DNA from: Neoceratodus forsteri
Taxonomy: Eukaryota; Chordata; Ceratodontiformes; Ceratodontidae
Reading direction: 5' to 3'
Length of the DNA stretch: 64,000 nucleotides
Assembly: GCA_016271365.2 (NCBI GenBank)
Contig: CM028130.1
Span: forward strand, 467,141,501 to 467,205,500
Shown here: positions 53,901-64,000 of the stretch, piece after piece
How the letters are laid out: every line of letters begins with the position of its first letter
Position numbering within the stretch: position 1 is the first letter of the stretch
Notes under the pieces: generated by a model
Told to the model about the DNA's origin: nothing
Databases searched by the model: none
Seen by the model: only the letters and a program-made list of their open reading frames with translations
Made by a program: the position numbers and the translations under genes

Positions 53901-54416
53901 CTCACATGTAGTTACCCCCTCCTATTTGCTCTTTCTTAAATGTATTTTTGTGCTCCTGCAACATGTCTTGCTCCATTTTCCCTTTGCTTCCCCCCCTTTC
54001 GACTTAAAGTTACTGTGTCCTGCACCCCTACTCTTATGTCAATCTGCCTATATTTATTTTTCTTTCCCCACTTAATTGTTCACCTTTAGGTTATTTGTAA
54101 TTTATCCTTTATCATGCTTATGTCCCTACACATCTGTAATTACTGCTTACATACCTTGTATGTATTCCGTTACTACTGTTATCTTCTTAGGTTATTTTTG
54201 AGAGATTCATAACTTATGCTATTTATATTTTTATTTCTATTTATTGTATTTCAGAAAGCTGTACCTACTGTCAAATTGCTTTTGTACATTCTAATACTAC
54301 TGTATCGGCTTATTTAGTACCTTCCCTTGTACCCTCCCTTGCGTCGCCTCTGAAAAAGGGACTTTCTGTCTCAGTGGGCTTACCCAGTTACCAGAATAAA
54401 AAATTAAAAACAAAAT
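51000..54416 (+). mobile_element. L2/Rex1-like LINE (plus strand)
   Basis: A 3.4-kb plus-strand LINE. The endonuclease begins around 51040 (PDVLTISETWLKP at about 51105) and the RT core is at 52300-53190. A long C-terminal region runs to about 53850, and the pyrimidine-rich 3' UTR ends with 'ccagaataaaaaattaaaa' at about 54390-54416. Codon use and motifs differ from the CR1 copies and resemble the minus-strand LINE at 28.4-31.3 kb. The 5' boundary is approximate. Confidence 0.78.
51020..53850 (+). pseudogene. L2/Rex1-like ORF2 remnant with mutated RT active site
   Basis: Endonuclease: TISETWLKPTILSHEISIPG, SKRDQHSKRGGVILIYV, and LVLCSDFNSNWL, where the usual GDFN is SDFN. The 51650-52180 linker is full of stops. 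RT: LHLLRCIKDNSSPEFNSLEP (about 52320-52380), GTVPHKWKAAVVVPIHKSGP (about 52455-52515), motif A FVDLTKAFDLVNHNLL (about 52737-52785, Asp kept), motif B VPQGSILDLLLFSVFINEL, and motif C LYTDEAILYRSS. The active-site YADD is therefore YTDE (codons at 53005-53016), so the second catalytic Asp is lost. The C-terminal part ends FPEPSLWNSLTPTVPTCPSL and DVFKHSLNSHLVYSQYCTCI at 53848. This copy cannot support reverse transcription. Confidence 0.8.
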
Positions 54417-54814
54417 AAATATCCTACATTATATGTGTAAATATCTGGAAGTACTAAAATTATTTATTTATATACTTCATGTTTCTGTGACTGAGTCCTT
54501 TGTGATACAGCTAACTGATTTATAAGGACAAAAATTATATTTCCATCTCTGAAGAGAAGGCGACTGGTACCATATTCTGTTTCTAGAGTAAGGAGTTCCC
54601 AGATGTGACAGAGAGGTTGGTTGATTGCCCTTGAGCAAGGAGTGCTGTACAGTGTAAGCAGTGGCTCTGGAGGTACTGTATTCAGACTTTGAAATACCCT
54701 GAAAAAGTGTCTGTGCTGATTGATGGCAGCTACAGAGTACCCTTGCCGGTGTCTGAAGGGCTTGAGAAAGTTGGCAACACTGGCAGGCTTAGTCTAGGAA
54801 AGACTAGTTTGCCA
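54417..54814. other. Intervening DNA; nothing recognised
   Basis: About 400 bases with no gene or repeat that I can identify. Confidence 0.4.
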
Positions 54815-54905
54815 CGGTGTCTATCATATCATCCCTCTCCCTTCTAGTCTCTAGTGAGTATGTGTTCAGAGCCTTAAGCTGATCCTCATAGGATCTGCCC
54901 TGCTG
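54815..54905 (-). mobile_element. CR1 C-terminal fragment (minus strand)
   Basis: The plus-strand text 'tctatcatatcatccctctc' followed by 'gagtatgtgttcagagcctt' and 'aagctgatcctcatagg' is the reverse of CR1 coding text for the YEERLKxxNMYSLE...DMIET region seen in copies D and E. Only ~90 bases remain. Confidence 0.65.
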
Positions 54906-54907
54906 GC

Positions 54908-54975
54908 CAGTTTACCAACACTGGAATGAACATTTGCCCAGTATAAGTAAGCAGTAGCACTCAGCAGGGTGGGAT
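54908..54975 (+). repeat. Satellite D, single unit
   Basis: One unit: 'ccaacactggaatgaacatt', 'tgcccagtataagtaagcag', 'tagcactcagcagggtg'. It links the 41.8-kb remnant with the array at 57.6 kb. Confidence 0.7.
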
Positions 54976-54984
54976 ACATGGCAG

Positions 54985-55720
54985 AGAACCAAGATGGCAG
55001 TATGGATAGAGTCACACTGAAGTAATGCTCTGATTAGCAACTCAAAAAGTAGATTTAAAATGAAATCTGCCACTTAATCCTAGCAAAGAGTAAATAGCAG
55101 CAAAACAGAAAGGAGATTTCTTCTTCACCTACACTGGAGGTTGGAAAACCATCTGAACAATAACTAATTGATCATTTTTGAGTGGTTGCTCTATCAGACC
55201 TAGGGAATGTTGAGAAGGCAGACGTGGAGACCGCTGTAGCTAATGTGCATGAATAACTGCAGAGCCAATAATCTGGGAACTGTGGGGGGGGGGTGCAGAC
55301 ATGAAGGCATTCTTTAACTAAAGCCAATACAGCTAGTGCACTAGCACCCAATATTCAAATAGGAAGAAAGAGAAGCCTTTTTCGCCTGTGGTCATTTCTT
55401 CACAAAAACTGACACAGAGAAAGCAGGGAAGAAAGCTGGAGAGGCTGGGATTCGGGAAGATTACAGTGGCATCAAGTTTGAATCATACTGTTTAAATAGT
55501 AAATACACTGATTCCACTTTTCTGTTTCCATAATTGGGTCCTCACAAACTCTGTCTCTGCACATTATAGCAGCTTCTGAAACTTTAATTAAAACCTCTAC
55601 ATTGGGTTCTAAAACTGACACTAAAGAAAGCCAAGAAACTAAAGAACTACGGAGAGGCTCACTTAAAGTTACAAACTTCCAGCAAAAAATAAAAACTTCA
55701 AAGACATTAATACTGCAGTA
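54985..55720 (+). other. Possible 5' fragment of an L1-like element
   Basis: The segment starts 'gaaccaagatggcagtatgg', similar to the CCAAGATGGC start of many vertebrate L1 elements. It is followed by purine-rich text without a long open frame and ends in an A-rich stretch (agcaaaaaataaaaacttc). No ORF1 domain could be identified, so this is a weak call. Confidence 0.3.
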
Positions 55721-55724
55721 AATT

Positions 55725-55893
55725 GATAAGGAAGCAATAACCCACGACAGGGTGTGTGGTTATTGGAGATTAATCAACACCCCAGGTGCGTTGTAAGGCA
55801 TGAGGCCGCAGGCCAAGTGTTCTCACAGCACATGGGGGTGTTGATTAATCCCCAACAACTGCACACCGTGGAGTGGGTTATTGTGCTTATAAC
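55725..55893. mobile_element. Hairpin element (palindromic MITE) with ~59-bp arms
   Basis: The left arm (55725-55783: aagcaataacccacgacagg, gtgtgtggttattggagat, taatcaacacccc) pairs with the right arm (55835-55893: ggggtgttgattaatcccc, aacaactgcacaccgtggag, tgggttattgtgcttat). The loop is about 50 bases. The left arm resembles the satellite D unit (taagtaagcaataactctcg, acagggtgtggt). Confidence 0.75.
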
Positions 55894-57585
55894 ATGGGCC
55901 AACTTTGGGGAGAAATGAATAAAACTTGTTGGCATAACACAGAAAACGTGGGAACTACTTAGTGTTGCTCCACTATTTTTAGCTGTAGAACCACAGTTTT
56001 TGTGTTCTACCACACTCAATTCTTAAAAAAATAACACTTTGTGGAGAACAAGATTGAGACAGTAGAATTAAGGTGCACATGGAACTTTTTATTTTCTTAT
56101 TACAGGGTGCTGTATTGCTTTGTGTGGTGACACTAAAGTGTGTCACTGTGGTTTACAACTACTACATTAATGAAGTACCTGGCAAACTGTAGCTTGTAGA
56201 TGTTTCTTTTCCTACACAGTTTATGCCTTTGCCTCTCTTACCTTGACTACCAAATAATGAGACACAGACATTAACACAGGCTGTCATTTTTTGTGCTGCT
56301 TTCTGGTATCGCGCCGAGTACTGTAATTTCTTTAGCCTCTCACTCTCTCTGTCTGTTAACCAAATCGGAGATATGCACAGTGCATGAGGAAGTTCGACAG
56401 TGCTTTATTTCCGTTGCATTACACAACCAACGGTATGCTTTTCTCTGTCAGGTTTGCTGTTAATTTTACACACACCACCTGATAGTTCTGTGTCCAATGG
56501 GTGGGTGGGTCGGAAGTCAGGAATGCAGGCTTAAATGAATTGTGCTGCAAGAAATATTTGCGATTACACTGCTTCCTTTACAACATGGCACTGATATGAG
56601 TACCTTGCCTGAACCTGGTCAAGGGATCGCTGGGGCTAGGGACATGAAGGTAAAATATGAACTTCCCCAGGATTCGCTGTTACTTTTACACACACTGCTT
56701 GATAGTACTGTGTCCACCACTGGTACGAGTGTGACACTCTTCCTACTGCGCGGGTGTATAGACACACAATTATGTGACTGATCCCACTACTTTGCTGCAT
56801 ATCCAGTTATGTATTTATTTATCTTTTTATGGTTCTCTCTACATTTGCTGATACACACTTGCATTTTTGATAAGAAGCAGTTTATGGTGAGATTGTCAGT
56901 GTCCTCTGGGTGCGAGGGTGGGTACACTCGCTAAGCTGGATTTCAATATGGCTACTGGTGACATTTTTTACTAAAACTTAAAATTAGTTCGGTATGCTGT
57001 CTCTCATTTTCCTTGGGTGCCTTTTCATCACTTGCAGGTACCATTCGTTTATCAGAAATTAATGAATGGTCAGGTGATTACAATTGACCAATCATTTTAC
57101 TGATGCCAATGTTATAAGTTTCTTTACTGGAATGTATGGAATAGAAAACTGACAGGTTTATAGATAAAAACAAGCAGCTGGAATACAAGTTACATGAAAC
57201 AGAAATTAGACTGATATCAGAAATGAATTATGAAAATCAAGTTGAGATAAAGAACGAAATGTAAAGTGTGAAAACAAAAACTTTAAACACAGATGTGCTA
57301 GTAACAGCAAATACTGTACTTGCACTGTACTGACATTAAACAGGGAAAGACAAATGCTCAGGAATGCTGCACATTTCAGAAGTTTTGGGATTACCATTCT
57401 CCCCTGATACAAAGTATCTCATTTTTTGTGACTATAATCTTTACTTTCCAGTACTGAGCCTCAGGATGCAATCTAATATACTGTACAGCAGTAAATAGTA
57501 AGTAAAAAAAATGTTTCTGCATGCAAACTACAAATTGGGACCAGCTCAACACTTAGGCATGGAGTTCTCAGTGCCAACTGTTACT
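55894..57585. other. Mostly unique DNA; no gene recognised
   Basis: No coding gene visible. It contains two diverged copies of a ~45-bp sequence (56452-56496 and 56671-56716), for example 'ctgttaattttacacacacc' versus 'ctgttacttttacacacact', each ending 'ctgtgtcca'. These could be sub-terminal repeats of an unrecognised DNA element. A short 79-codon frame at 56542-56781 has no family resemblance. Confidence 0.45.
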
Positions 57586-58205
57586 CTTAAATAAGCAATA
57601 ACTCTCAACAGGGTGTGGTACCGTATGACTGAGTCAAGTGATGCTGGATTGATATTTGCCCAGTTTATGCAACTAATAACACTATACAGGTGCTGTACCA
57701 CATGATCGATTCGAGTAATGCTGGCATAATAATTGGGTAAGTAAGCAATAACACTGGACTGGGTGAGGCAGGAATTATGATTCACCCAGTTTATGTAATC
57801 AATTAACAGTCAATGGGGTGGGCTACCACTAGATCAAGTTGAGCGATGCTGAAGAGTAACTCAGTTGGTTTATGTAACCACTAACACTCAGCCGAGTGTG
57901 GTACCACATGACCATGTCAAGTGATACTGGAATGATGATTTGTCTGATTTAAGTAAGCAGTAACACTCAACATAGTGCGGTAACACATGATGGACTTGAG
58001 CGATACAAGAATGATGATTTGCCCACAATATGTAACCAATAACCACATGAATGAGCCAAGCCATGCTGCAAGGATGAGTCACCCAGTTTACATAACCAAT
58101 AACACTGGATAGTTTGCAGTACCACATGATAGAGTCAAGCAATGCTGGAATGACAATTTGCCTAGTGTAAGTAATAGCACAGGACATGGTGCAATATCAC
58201 ATGCC
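57586..58205 (+). repeat. Satellite D, right-hand array (about 8 diverged units)
   Basis: Units such as 'aagcaataactctcaacagg', 'gtgtggtaccgtatgactga', 'gtcaagtgatgctggattga', 'tatttgcccagtttatg' are more diverged from each other than those in the main array at 33.7-35.5 kb. This suggests that the main array was homogenised or expanded later. Confidence 0.82.
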
Positions 58206-58591
58206 AAATGTGTGTTGTGAGGTAAGAAGAGAAGTTGAGTGCCTTCACCCAGAAGTGCAGTTATTTAGCTAAACTGTAGAAATTGTCATTTGCTTCTGCT
58301 TTAACACATTTTTTAAAGAAAAACTCATGAAAAAAGAAAATCTTATCTGTGGAGTAATATGACAGTAATGAATATTCACCTGACCCATTTTATCCAATAA
58401 AATTGTCTCCTTTCTTTAAAGCAGTAGTGCAATAAAAAAATGGTTTTCCAGAAAAGCTAGTTTCAGCTGCAGTTAATAAAAATATTGTCATTCCTATGAA
58501 ATCAGCTTTTCTAGGCACCACCTATGCTGTGAGCCATGAGGGTTTTGTTCTCAATCCTAACACTTACTAGGTCTGTAATAGTATTCCTAAG

Positions 58592-60662
58592 TAGTGGTGG
58601 GTGCAGTGGCTCCAACTCGCTCCGCGAAGTGATCTGTGGAGTGAAGGCGGATTCACGGAGTGCTCTGCAACGTGAAGTGGAGTACTTCGCGTGATAACGA
58701 GTAACGCGAAGTCCATTGAAAACAATGACTTTGCCTCACTTCGCCTTGTTTTTTAAGCTCCAAAGGTGAATTTTGCAGTGATTCATGGGATTGTAAGTCA
58801 CATGGGCTCTAGATTGTTCTGCACAGCCTCAGTTTGGGGTAGTGTGTGTATGAAGCTATAGGAAAGAATCTGCTCTGAGATCTCTGTGATTCAAACCTTC
58901 TAAAAGCTGTTAAAAAAGCCTTTTGGGGTCATTTGTTTTGCTGAAACTTTAGTTCACTGATTATAGGAAACCCTCCTGTGCTTACATCATCGAGCGTTTA
59001 TTGTTTGAATGTGGAGTTTGAATGTTAATGTACAATATTCAGTCTGTGTACTGAGAGAAAGTGGAAGTGTGCTTTGGGGGAGGGGCGTATCTGTGGTGTA
59101 GGTAGATTAACTTGGAGAAAAAGACAAGAGCTTTCTGTTTTGGTGATATTTTTCTTGTAAAACTGTGTTAATGTATACACAGTAATATTTTCAATAATTC
59201 TTGCCATTTTTTTGCTGATTGTTGTGGTGCAGCAGTGGATAATTTTAGTTTGTTTAAAATATGTGATTATATTACTTAAGTTTTCAATTTGCTATGCATT
59301 ACTTAGTGAGTGAGTATGCGTGTGACGCATGTCATCAAATCAGACACCTTTTATTGTGCCACATAATTTCAGCAATGTGAACCTCCTATGCTATCTACTG
59401 CAGCTGTGTAATTTTTGTACTTCTTTGTGGTATCTTTACTAGTACTAGTGACTGTTACTGCAGCAGTGCAGTACACTGTCACCCCCCCCCCACCACCACC
59501 ACAGCCTGCCCCAACCGGAAAAGGAATTATTTTCCAAATTTTGGAATTTCTGATGGCGAACACTGGTTAGGTGTTGTGCCTTTGCATCTGCATCTCTTCA
59601 GTGCACAGTGCAATCTTAATCTGTCTGTGCATTTGCATCTCTTTAGGGCCCAATCTCCATCTCTTACTTAAGTCACAGTTGTTTCTTTGACTTCCCTTCA
59701 GAGTACTGGACAGGTGTGCTGCATAATTATGCATGAAGACTGTACTCATTAATATGTGTTTTTAAGTCGGGACCATTATCACGAGTCATTCATGATACAA
59801 ATCACATTCTTTATCATCATGGACGGTCACAAATGCAGTCACAAATCACGATTTACGATCACGTCACGAATCACAATATTAATCTTTTTTAACAGTTACT
59901 TGGATGTATTGTAAGCGTGTTTTGTAGTATCTCTCCATGCTTCATCACCACCCCTCCATTGTACTCATTAATGAGTGTTTTTAAGTTGGGGAGTTTTTTG
60001 TCAAACCTCATCGGGGGGGCGCCCAGGGAAGTACAGCTGTAGGCATTTACTTTTTGTCATCATCACAGTCACAAATGCAGTCACAAATCACGATTTACGA
60101 TCACGTCGCGAATCACAACATTAATTTTTTGTAATAGTTACTTGGATGTATTTTAAGCCTGTAAGAAAAATGAAATTTACAGAAAGAACAAACTAAGTAA
60201 AAAAGAGTACAGAAAAGAAAAAAAATGTAGCTTTTAAAAAAGCTGTTGGGTCTAAATCAAAGTTTAAATCTCCTCCTCTCGGATCTCAAAGTATCAGCAG
60301 TCACAAAACACACTACTCTCTCTCCGTCTACACAGGGAAAAAGTAAAGGTGTCTGCTTGTATGACTCACTTTCTTCCTGCCTAGCTAAAGAGCATGTGAC
60401 TTACAGTACTGTAAGCTATGTGATTGATGTGTGGGGGGGGCTGCCAAATATGAAACACCAAGTGGGTCACTTAGAATCATAATGAGTAATGTGAAGTCCA
60501 TTAAAAACATAGACTTCGTCTTACTTCGCATTGCCATTCCATCTTAATGTGAAGTGGTAATGACACGGCAGAGTGAGCACTTTGCATTGCCCTCTTCATG
60601 TAGTGGAGTAAGCCAAGTGCGCCACTTCGCTCACTCTCGCCAAATTGTAATCATCATCTCTA
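58592..60662. mobile_element. hAT-like element (hAT-2), 2.07 kb, nested in the Kolobok-like MITE
   Basis: The 8 bases ttcctaag lie directly outside both ends (58584-58591 and 60663-60670), and the match extends two bases further left (tattcctaag). The ends read TAGTGGTGGGTGCAG and, reversed, TAGAGATGATTACAAT, fitting the TAGNGNTG style of hAT ends. GC-rich 'gcgaagtccattgaaaacaa'-type palindromic text lies near both ends (about 58687-58745 and 60490-60535). No transposase is recognisable. A 78-codon frame at 60246-60482 has no known domain. Confidence 0.7.
59745..60165 (+). repeat. Direct duplication of ~200 bp inside hAT-2
   Basis: Text from 'actcattaatatgtgttttt' (59745 on) recurs at 'actcattaatgagtgttttt' (59963 on). 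The inner block 'cacaaatgcagtcacaaatc', 'acgatttacgatcacgtcac' at 59827-59868 recurs at 60070-60111. The copies are mildly diverged, so this is a segmental tandem duplication within the element. Confidence 0.75.
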
Positions 60663-60854
60663 TTCCTAAGCTAAATGGGGCAGCCATCTTTTTCTTGCAA
60701 AAAAAAATTAATTAAAACATTTACGAAATACTCAGACTTTGGTGTAACTAGAAAGTCTGACAACCAAATAAAACTGAAAGCTATCTAGAATCTTTTATAG
60801 TAAACAATGGAAGATTCAATTTTTTTGCCAGATTTCATTGCACTGCTACTTTAA

Positions 60855-62470
60855 GCCATTCTGTAATTAGAAAGCAATAAACAGCACTTTGGATTTCACA
60901 AAGTTTACAAAAAAACATTCAGAAATAATTGACTGTTAACATTCAGTTTTTGGAGAGATTCTTACTGCTGTGTATACAGGAATATGTAGATTTGGGATGG
61001 ATGCTTGAGACACTGTTAACTGGTTTTAACCCTTACCATGTGAGGCTGAGCAGAACAAATAATGTGTGAAACACTATAGTCTGTGAACTTCACTCTGGGT
61101 GACTCCACTTTTCCTTCCTATAGAGATTAGACATGCCGCAGTCTGCGAGGAGAAGTGTCAGTGGAATACCAGTTTGACAAATGAGGACTTACCAGTGTAG
61201 AGGGTGGAAAGAGAGAGAACACCAACAAAGCAGCTTGGCTGTCAGGTGTTTTACAGCCTCCTCCGCTGAATGTGAAACTCTTACCTCAGAGTGCTGCTAA
61301 ACCGGGGGTTCTCTGCTGCCAGAATGCCAGTTAATTACTGTGCTTCAACACCAGGCTGTCACAAGCTCTGCCTCGCAGCGCCTGCAGCTTGAGAAATAAT
61401 TACCTTTTCAGTACTGCTCCTGAAAGCTAGGTCTATAAATAAATTATATCATATACTTTTGTTTATTTAATCCATTACTGTAAATACTCATAAGTATATT
61501 TTTATAGGTAATAATTTTTAACACAAAATTATTATTTATTTATGCTGGGATTGCTAAAACATTGTTCTCCTCCTCTTCCAGAGCTCTTTTGCCTGAAGAC
61601 CAGATAAAAGGAGGGAGCCCCAGTCATTATAATTAATGCTGCAAGTCCCTGAACACCCTCCCTAGGGATAATCTCTTCTCCACAACGTTATTCTCACACG
61701 ATTGCTGCATTCAAAACTGGGAACTAATCAGGACCATCAAGTGGCAAAGCCTTTCAGAATAATTCCTCACAACAGTCTGCCTGATAAAACCATGACATGT
61801 ACAGAACAGGGGAACAAACAGCAATACTGTGCCTTAAGGTCAAAACTCACTGGCCACAAAACCTGCAGCTTCTGGTACTATGTGAGGAGGAAGTGGGTTC
61901 CACCAGTCATAGCACTCAACTGTGCAACAAAAGGTTAAAAGTTATTTTTTTGTTTGTTTTCCAATTCTATTTTTGCTCCAACTGTTCTGCAAGGACATAT
62001 CCCAATTCAACCCACTTGGTCCCTCACTCAGATCTGGCTTCCCCTTAGGCTTACGTCCATGGGGTACCTGCCAGTGGCTTGCCCCCTACGGCTGGGCTCC
62101 CCAGTGGGAGGTGGGGGAGAGACTGCATCAAGCACCCTAGTCAGTAATTTAGGGACATCATTCAGGTCTGTCTGGGTGCCATAGGAATTACACTGCTCAA
62201 GCAGCTAGGGATTTTACACTTTCAGTTTCCACCTGGAAGAATGAATGTGGAATGACATCCATGATGCTCATGTCTGCTGCAACTTCCACCCAACTCTCAT
62301 GGTCCCTGGTCATTGTTTTTCTAGCCTCCACAAGGAGACAGCAATATATTGGGTGCCACAGCCCTCCAACCCTGGAGGAGAGCAGTCCTACAGACACTCA
62401 TCCTACCTCCCATCAAACACCCTCTGACATACCTGACTCATTCCCGAACCCAAGTCATCAGCATCGCAAG
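60855..62470. other. Single-copy-looking DNA; no gene recognised
   Basis: No coding gene or transposon family identified. It includes a candidate conserved island (61110-61430, listed separately). Open frames at 61702-62476 are short, overlap in several frames and look non-coding. Confidence 0.5.
61110..61430. promoter_or_regulatory. Candidate conserved non-coding island 3
   Basis: About 320 bases of balanced, high-complexity sequence without coding frames, containing two TAATTA cores (61332-61337, in a ccagttaattactg context, and 61397-61402). It differs sharply from the AT-rich flanks. Similar texture and motifs occur in islands 1 and 2. Conservation has not been tested. Confidence 0.3.
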
Positions 62471-62474
62471 TGGT

Positions 62475-62640
62475 GATGCTACTGCTTCACTCATGGGATG
62501 GCAAAGTTTTAAGTTCTAATCCCAATACTGACACTGACTCGATGTGTAACTTTAATTGAGCCACTTGATTTCTTTGGCTTTCCCTCAGATACAATGTTGA
62601 GATTCAGTACAACCTTAATGTAAATCAGATGGAGCACATT
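62475..62640 (+). mobile_element. Degraded MIR-like SINE
   Basis: The text 'aagttctaatcccaatactg' resembles a B box leading into a MIR-like body, and 'gatgtgtaactttaattgag', 'ccacttgatttctttggctt' resembles the MIR core (TGTGTGACCTTGGGCAAG, then TCACTTAACCTCTCTG). The A box is unclear. The similarity is moderate and the call rests on recall of the MIR consensus. Confidence 0.4.
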
Positions 62641-62892
62641 TTGACAGAGATATAATGTACAGTAAAACCTGCTAAAATGAAGAGCAATGTCACAGTTTCC
62701 CTGCATGACAAAAGGGATTAACTCCCATTGAAATTCCATTGTTTCCTGCAGTAACTCTACTACAGAATTCTGCAGAGTTGGGCTTCATCCTGGAGAGCTT
62801 CACTGCAACATATGGTCCATCACTTTTCTACACCACTGTGAGGTCAGCATGCTCTGCACCACAAAGCATAAAACTCAGTACAGGCACATCTC

Positions 62893-64000
62893 TTCTAACA
62901 AATGGGCTCTGTGAACCAAGGCACCATTGTAAAGGTAGCTCATAGCAGGCACATGCATTGTAACCAATGGGCTCCATGTACAAGGGCTACACTGCACATG
63001 TACCTCATAGCATTCTCATGTGTTCTAACCAATGGGCATTGTGTACCAGGGCTTCAAACATACGTTCTAACCAATGAGCTCTGTGTATCAGGGCTACATT
63101 GTACATGTACCTCATGGTATACACATGTGTTCTAACCAATGGGCTCTGTGTATCAGGGCTACATTGTACATGTGCCTCATGGTATACACATGTGTTCTAA
63201 CTGATGGTCTCTGTGTATCAGGGCTACATTGTACATGTACCTCATGATATACACATGTGTTCTAACCAATGGGCTCTGTGTATCAGAGCTACACTGTACA
63301 TGTACCTCATGGTATACACTCATGTTCTAACTGATGGTCTCTGTGTATCAGGGCTACATTGTACATGTACCTCATGGTATACACTAGTGTTCTAACCAAT
63401 GGGCTCTGTGTATCAGGGCTACATTGTATACGCACCTCATGGTATACACATGTGTTCTAACCTATGGACTCTGTGTATCAGAGCGGCATTGTACATGCAC
63501 CGCATAGTGTACACATGTGTCCTAACCAATGGGCTCGGTGTACCAGGACTACATTGTACATGCACTGCATAGTGTACACATGTGTTCTAACCAATGGGCT
63601 CTGTGTACCTGGGCTACATTGTACATGCACCTCATGGTATACACATGTGTTCTAACCTATGGACTCTGTGTATCAGAGCTGCATTGTACATGCACCGCGT
63701 AGTGTACACATGTGTTCTAACCAATGGGCTCTGTTTATCAGGGCTACACTATACATGTATCTCATGGTATACCCATGTGTTCTAACCAATGGGCACTGTA
63801 CCAGGGCTACACTGTACATGTACCTCATGGTATACAGTTGTATTCTAACCAATGGGCTCTGTGTATCAGGGCTACATTGTACATGTGCCTCATGGTATAC
63901 ACTTGTGTTCTAACCAATGGGCTCGGTGTATCTGGGCTACATTGTACATGCACCTCATGGTATACACATGTGTTCTAACCAATGGGCTCTGTTTATCAGG
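62893..64000 (+). repeat. Satellite E: ~17 copies of a 65-bp unit, running off the window
   Basis: The unit is about 'gtacatgtacctcatggta', 'tacacatgtgttctaacc', 'aatgggctctgtgtatcag', 'ggctacatt', 65 bases. Copies from about 63050 are evenly phased; the first two are more diverged. Each unit carries an aaccaatggg block (CCAAT box). The array continues past 64000, so its full size is unknown. Open frames of 60-84 codons in it are by-products. Confidence 0.92.

Larger units (their letters stand above)
58420..60850. mobile_element. Kolobok/T2-like element (TTAA-flanked), interrupted by a hAT
   Basis: TTAA flanks both ends (58416-58419 and 60851-60854). The ends read AGCAGTAGTGCAATAAA and, reversed, AGTAGCAGTGCAATGAAA, a short inverted repeat of ~18 bases with 2-3 mismatches. 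With the nested hAT removed it is only ~360 bp, so it is a MITE. Its ends resemble those of the Kolobok MITE at 42130-42771 (AGGAGTAGTACA), suggesting a related family. Confidence 0.72.

Noticed and set aside
60246..60482. 78-codon frame as hAT-2 transposase
   Set aside because: Too short and lacks any hAT motif.

Overview
The window is eukaryotic and almost certainly vertebrate nuclear DNA. There are no operons or compact genes and no host protein-coding exon that I can recognise. Most of the sequence is transposable elements and satellite DNA. The mixture is: many CR1 non-LTR retrotransposons, two L2/Rex1-like LINEs, a Tx1/L1-clade LINE, an L1 ORF1-only (HAL1-like) element, a pogo/Tigger transposon, two hAT elements, two TTAA-flanked Kolobok/T2-type elements, a Tc1/mariner-like MITE and tRNA-derived SINEs. 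TTAAAGG-type Kolobok elements, Tx1-clade LINEs and abundant CR1 together suggest an amphibian, perhaps a caecilian. Another large-genome vertebrate such as a lungfish or coelacanth cannot be excluded. The species call is inference only.

Layout. 0.6-7.5 kb: two head-to-tail CR1 copies, the first keeping an ORF1 with an SGNH-esterase signature. 7.5-18.5 kb: three successive satellites (about 57 bp, 76 bp and 33 bp units). The 76-bp array is interrupted by a third CR1, itself interrupted by a 295-bp MITE. 18.6-24.4 kb: two minus-strand CR1 copies separated by single-copy-looking DNA with two candidate conserved non-coding islands. 24.4-26.7 kb: a short patch of a ~77-bp satellite (SatD) and a GC-rich foldback element. 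26.7-33.5 kb: three CR1 copies or fragments and a minus-strand L2/Rex1-like LINE that carries its own insertion. 33.7-41.9 kb: a SatD array broken by a SINE, itself split by a 5.8-kb Tx1-like LINE with a 15-bp target-site duplication. 41.9-50.4 kb: a Tigger element hosting a Kolobok MITE and a CORE-type SINE, then a minus-strand L1 ORF1-only element split by a 3.4-kb hAT with a perfect 8-bp duplication. 51-54.4 kb: a plus-strand L2/Rex1-like LINE with a mutated RT active site. 54.8-58.2 kb: small fragments, a hairpin element and more SatD. 58.4-60.9 kb: a hAT nested in a Kolobok-type element. 60.9-62.9 kb: single-copy-looking DNA with a third candidate conserved island. 62.9-64 kb: a 65-bp satellite running off the window end.

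No host gene network is visible; the biology here is element-into-element. Nesting gives a relative insertion order, and satellites repeatedly abut or incorporate transposon ends. Every LINE or transposase reading frame is broken by stops or frameshifts. The best-preserved stretch is a 401-codon RT segment at 11056-12261 with its catalytic aspartates in place. The observations most worth following are the possible target specificity of the Tx1-like LINE, the chimeric CR1-containing origin of the 76-bp satellite with its higher-order structure, and the link between SatD and a hairpin-element arm.
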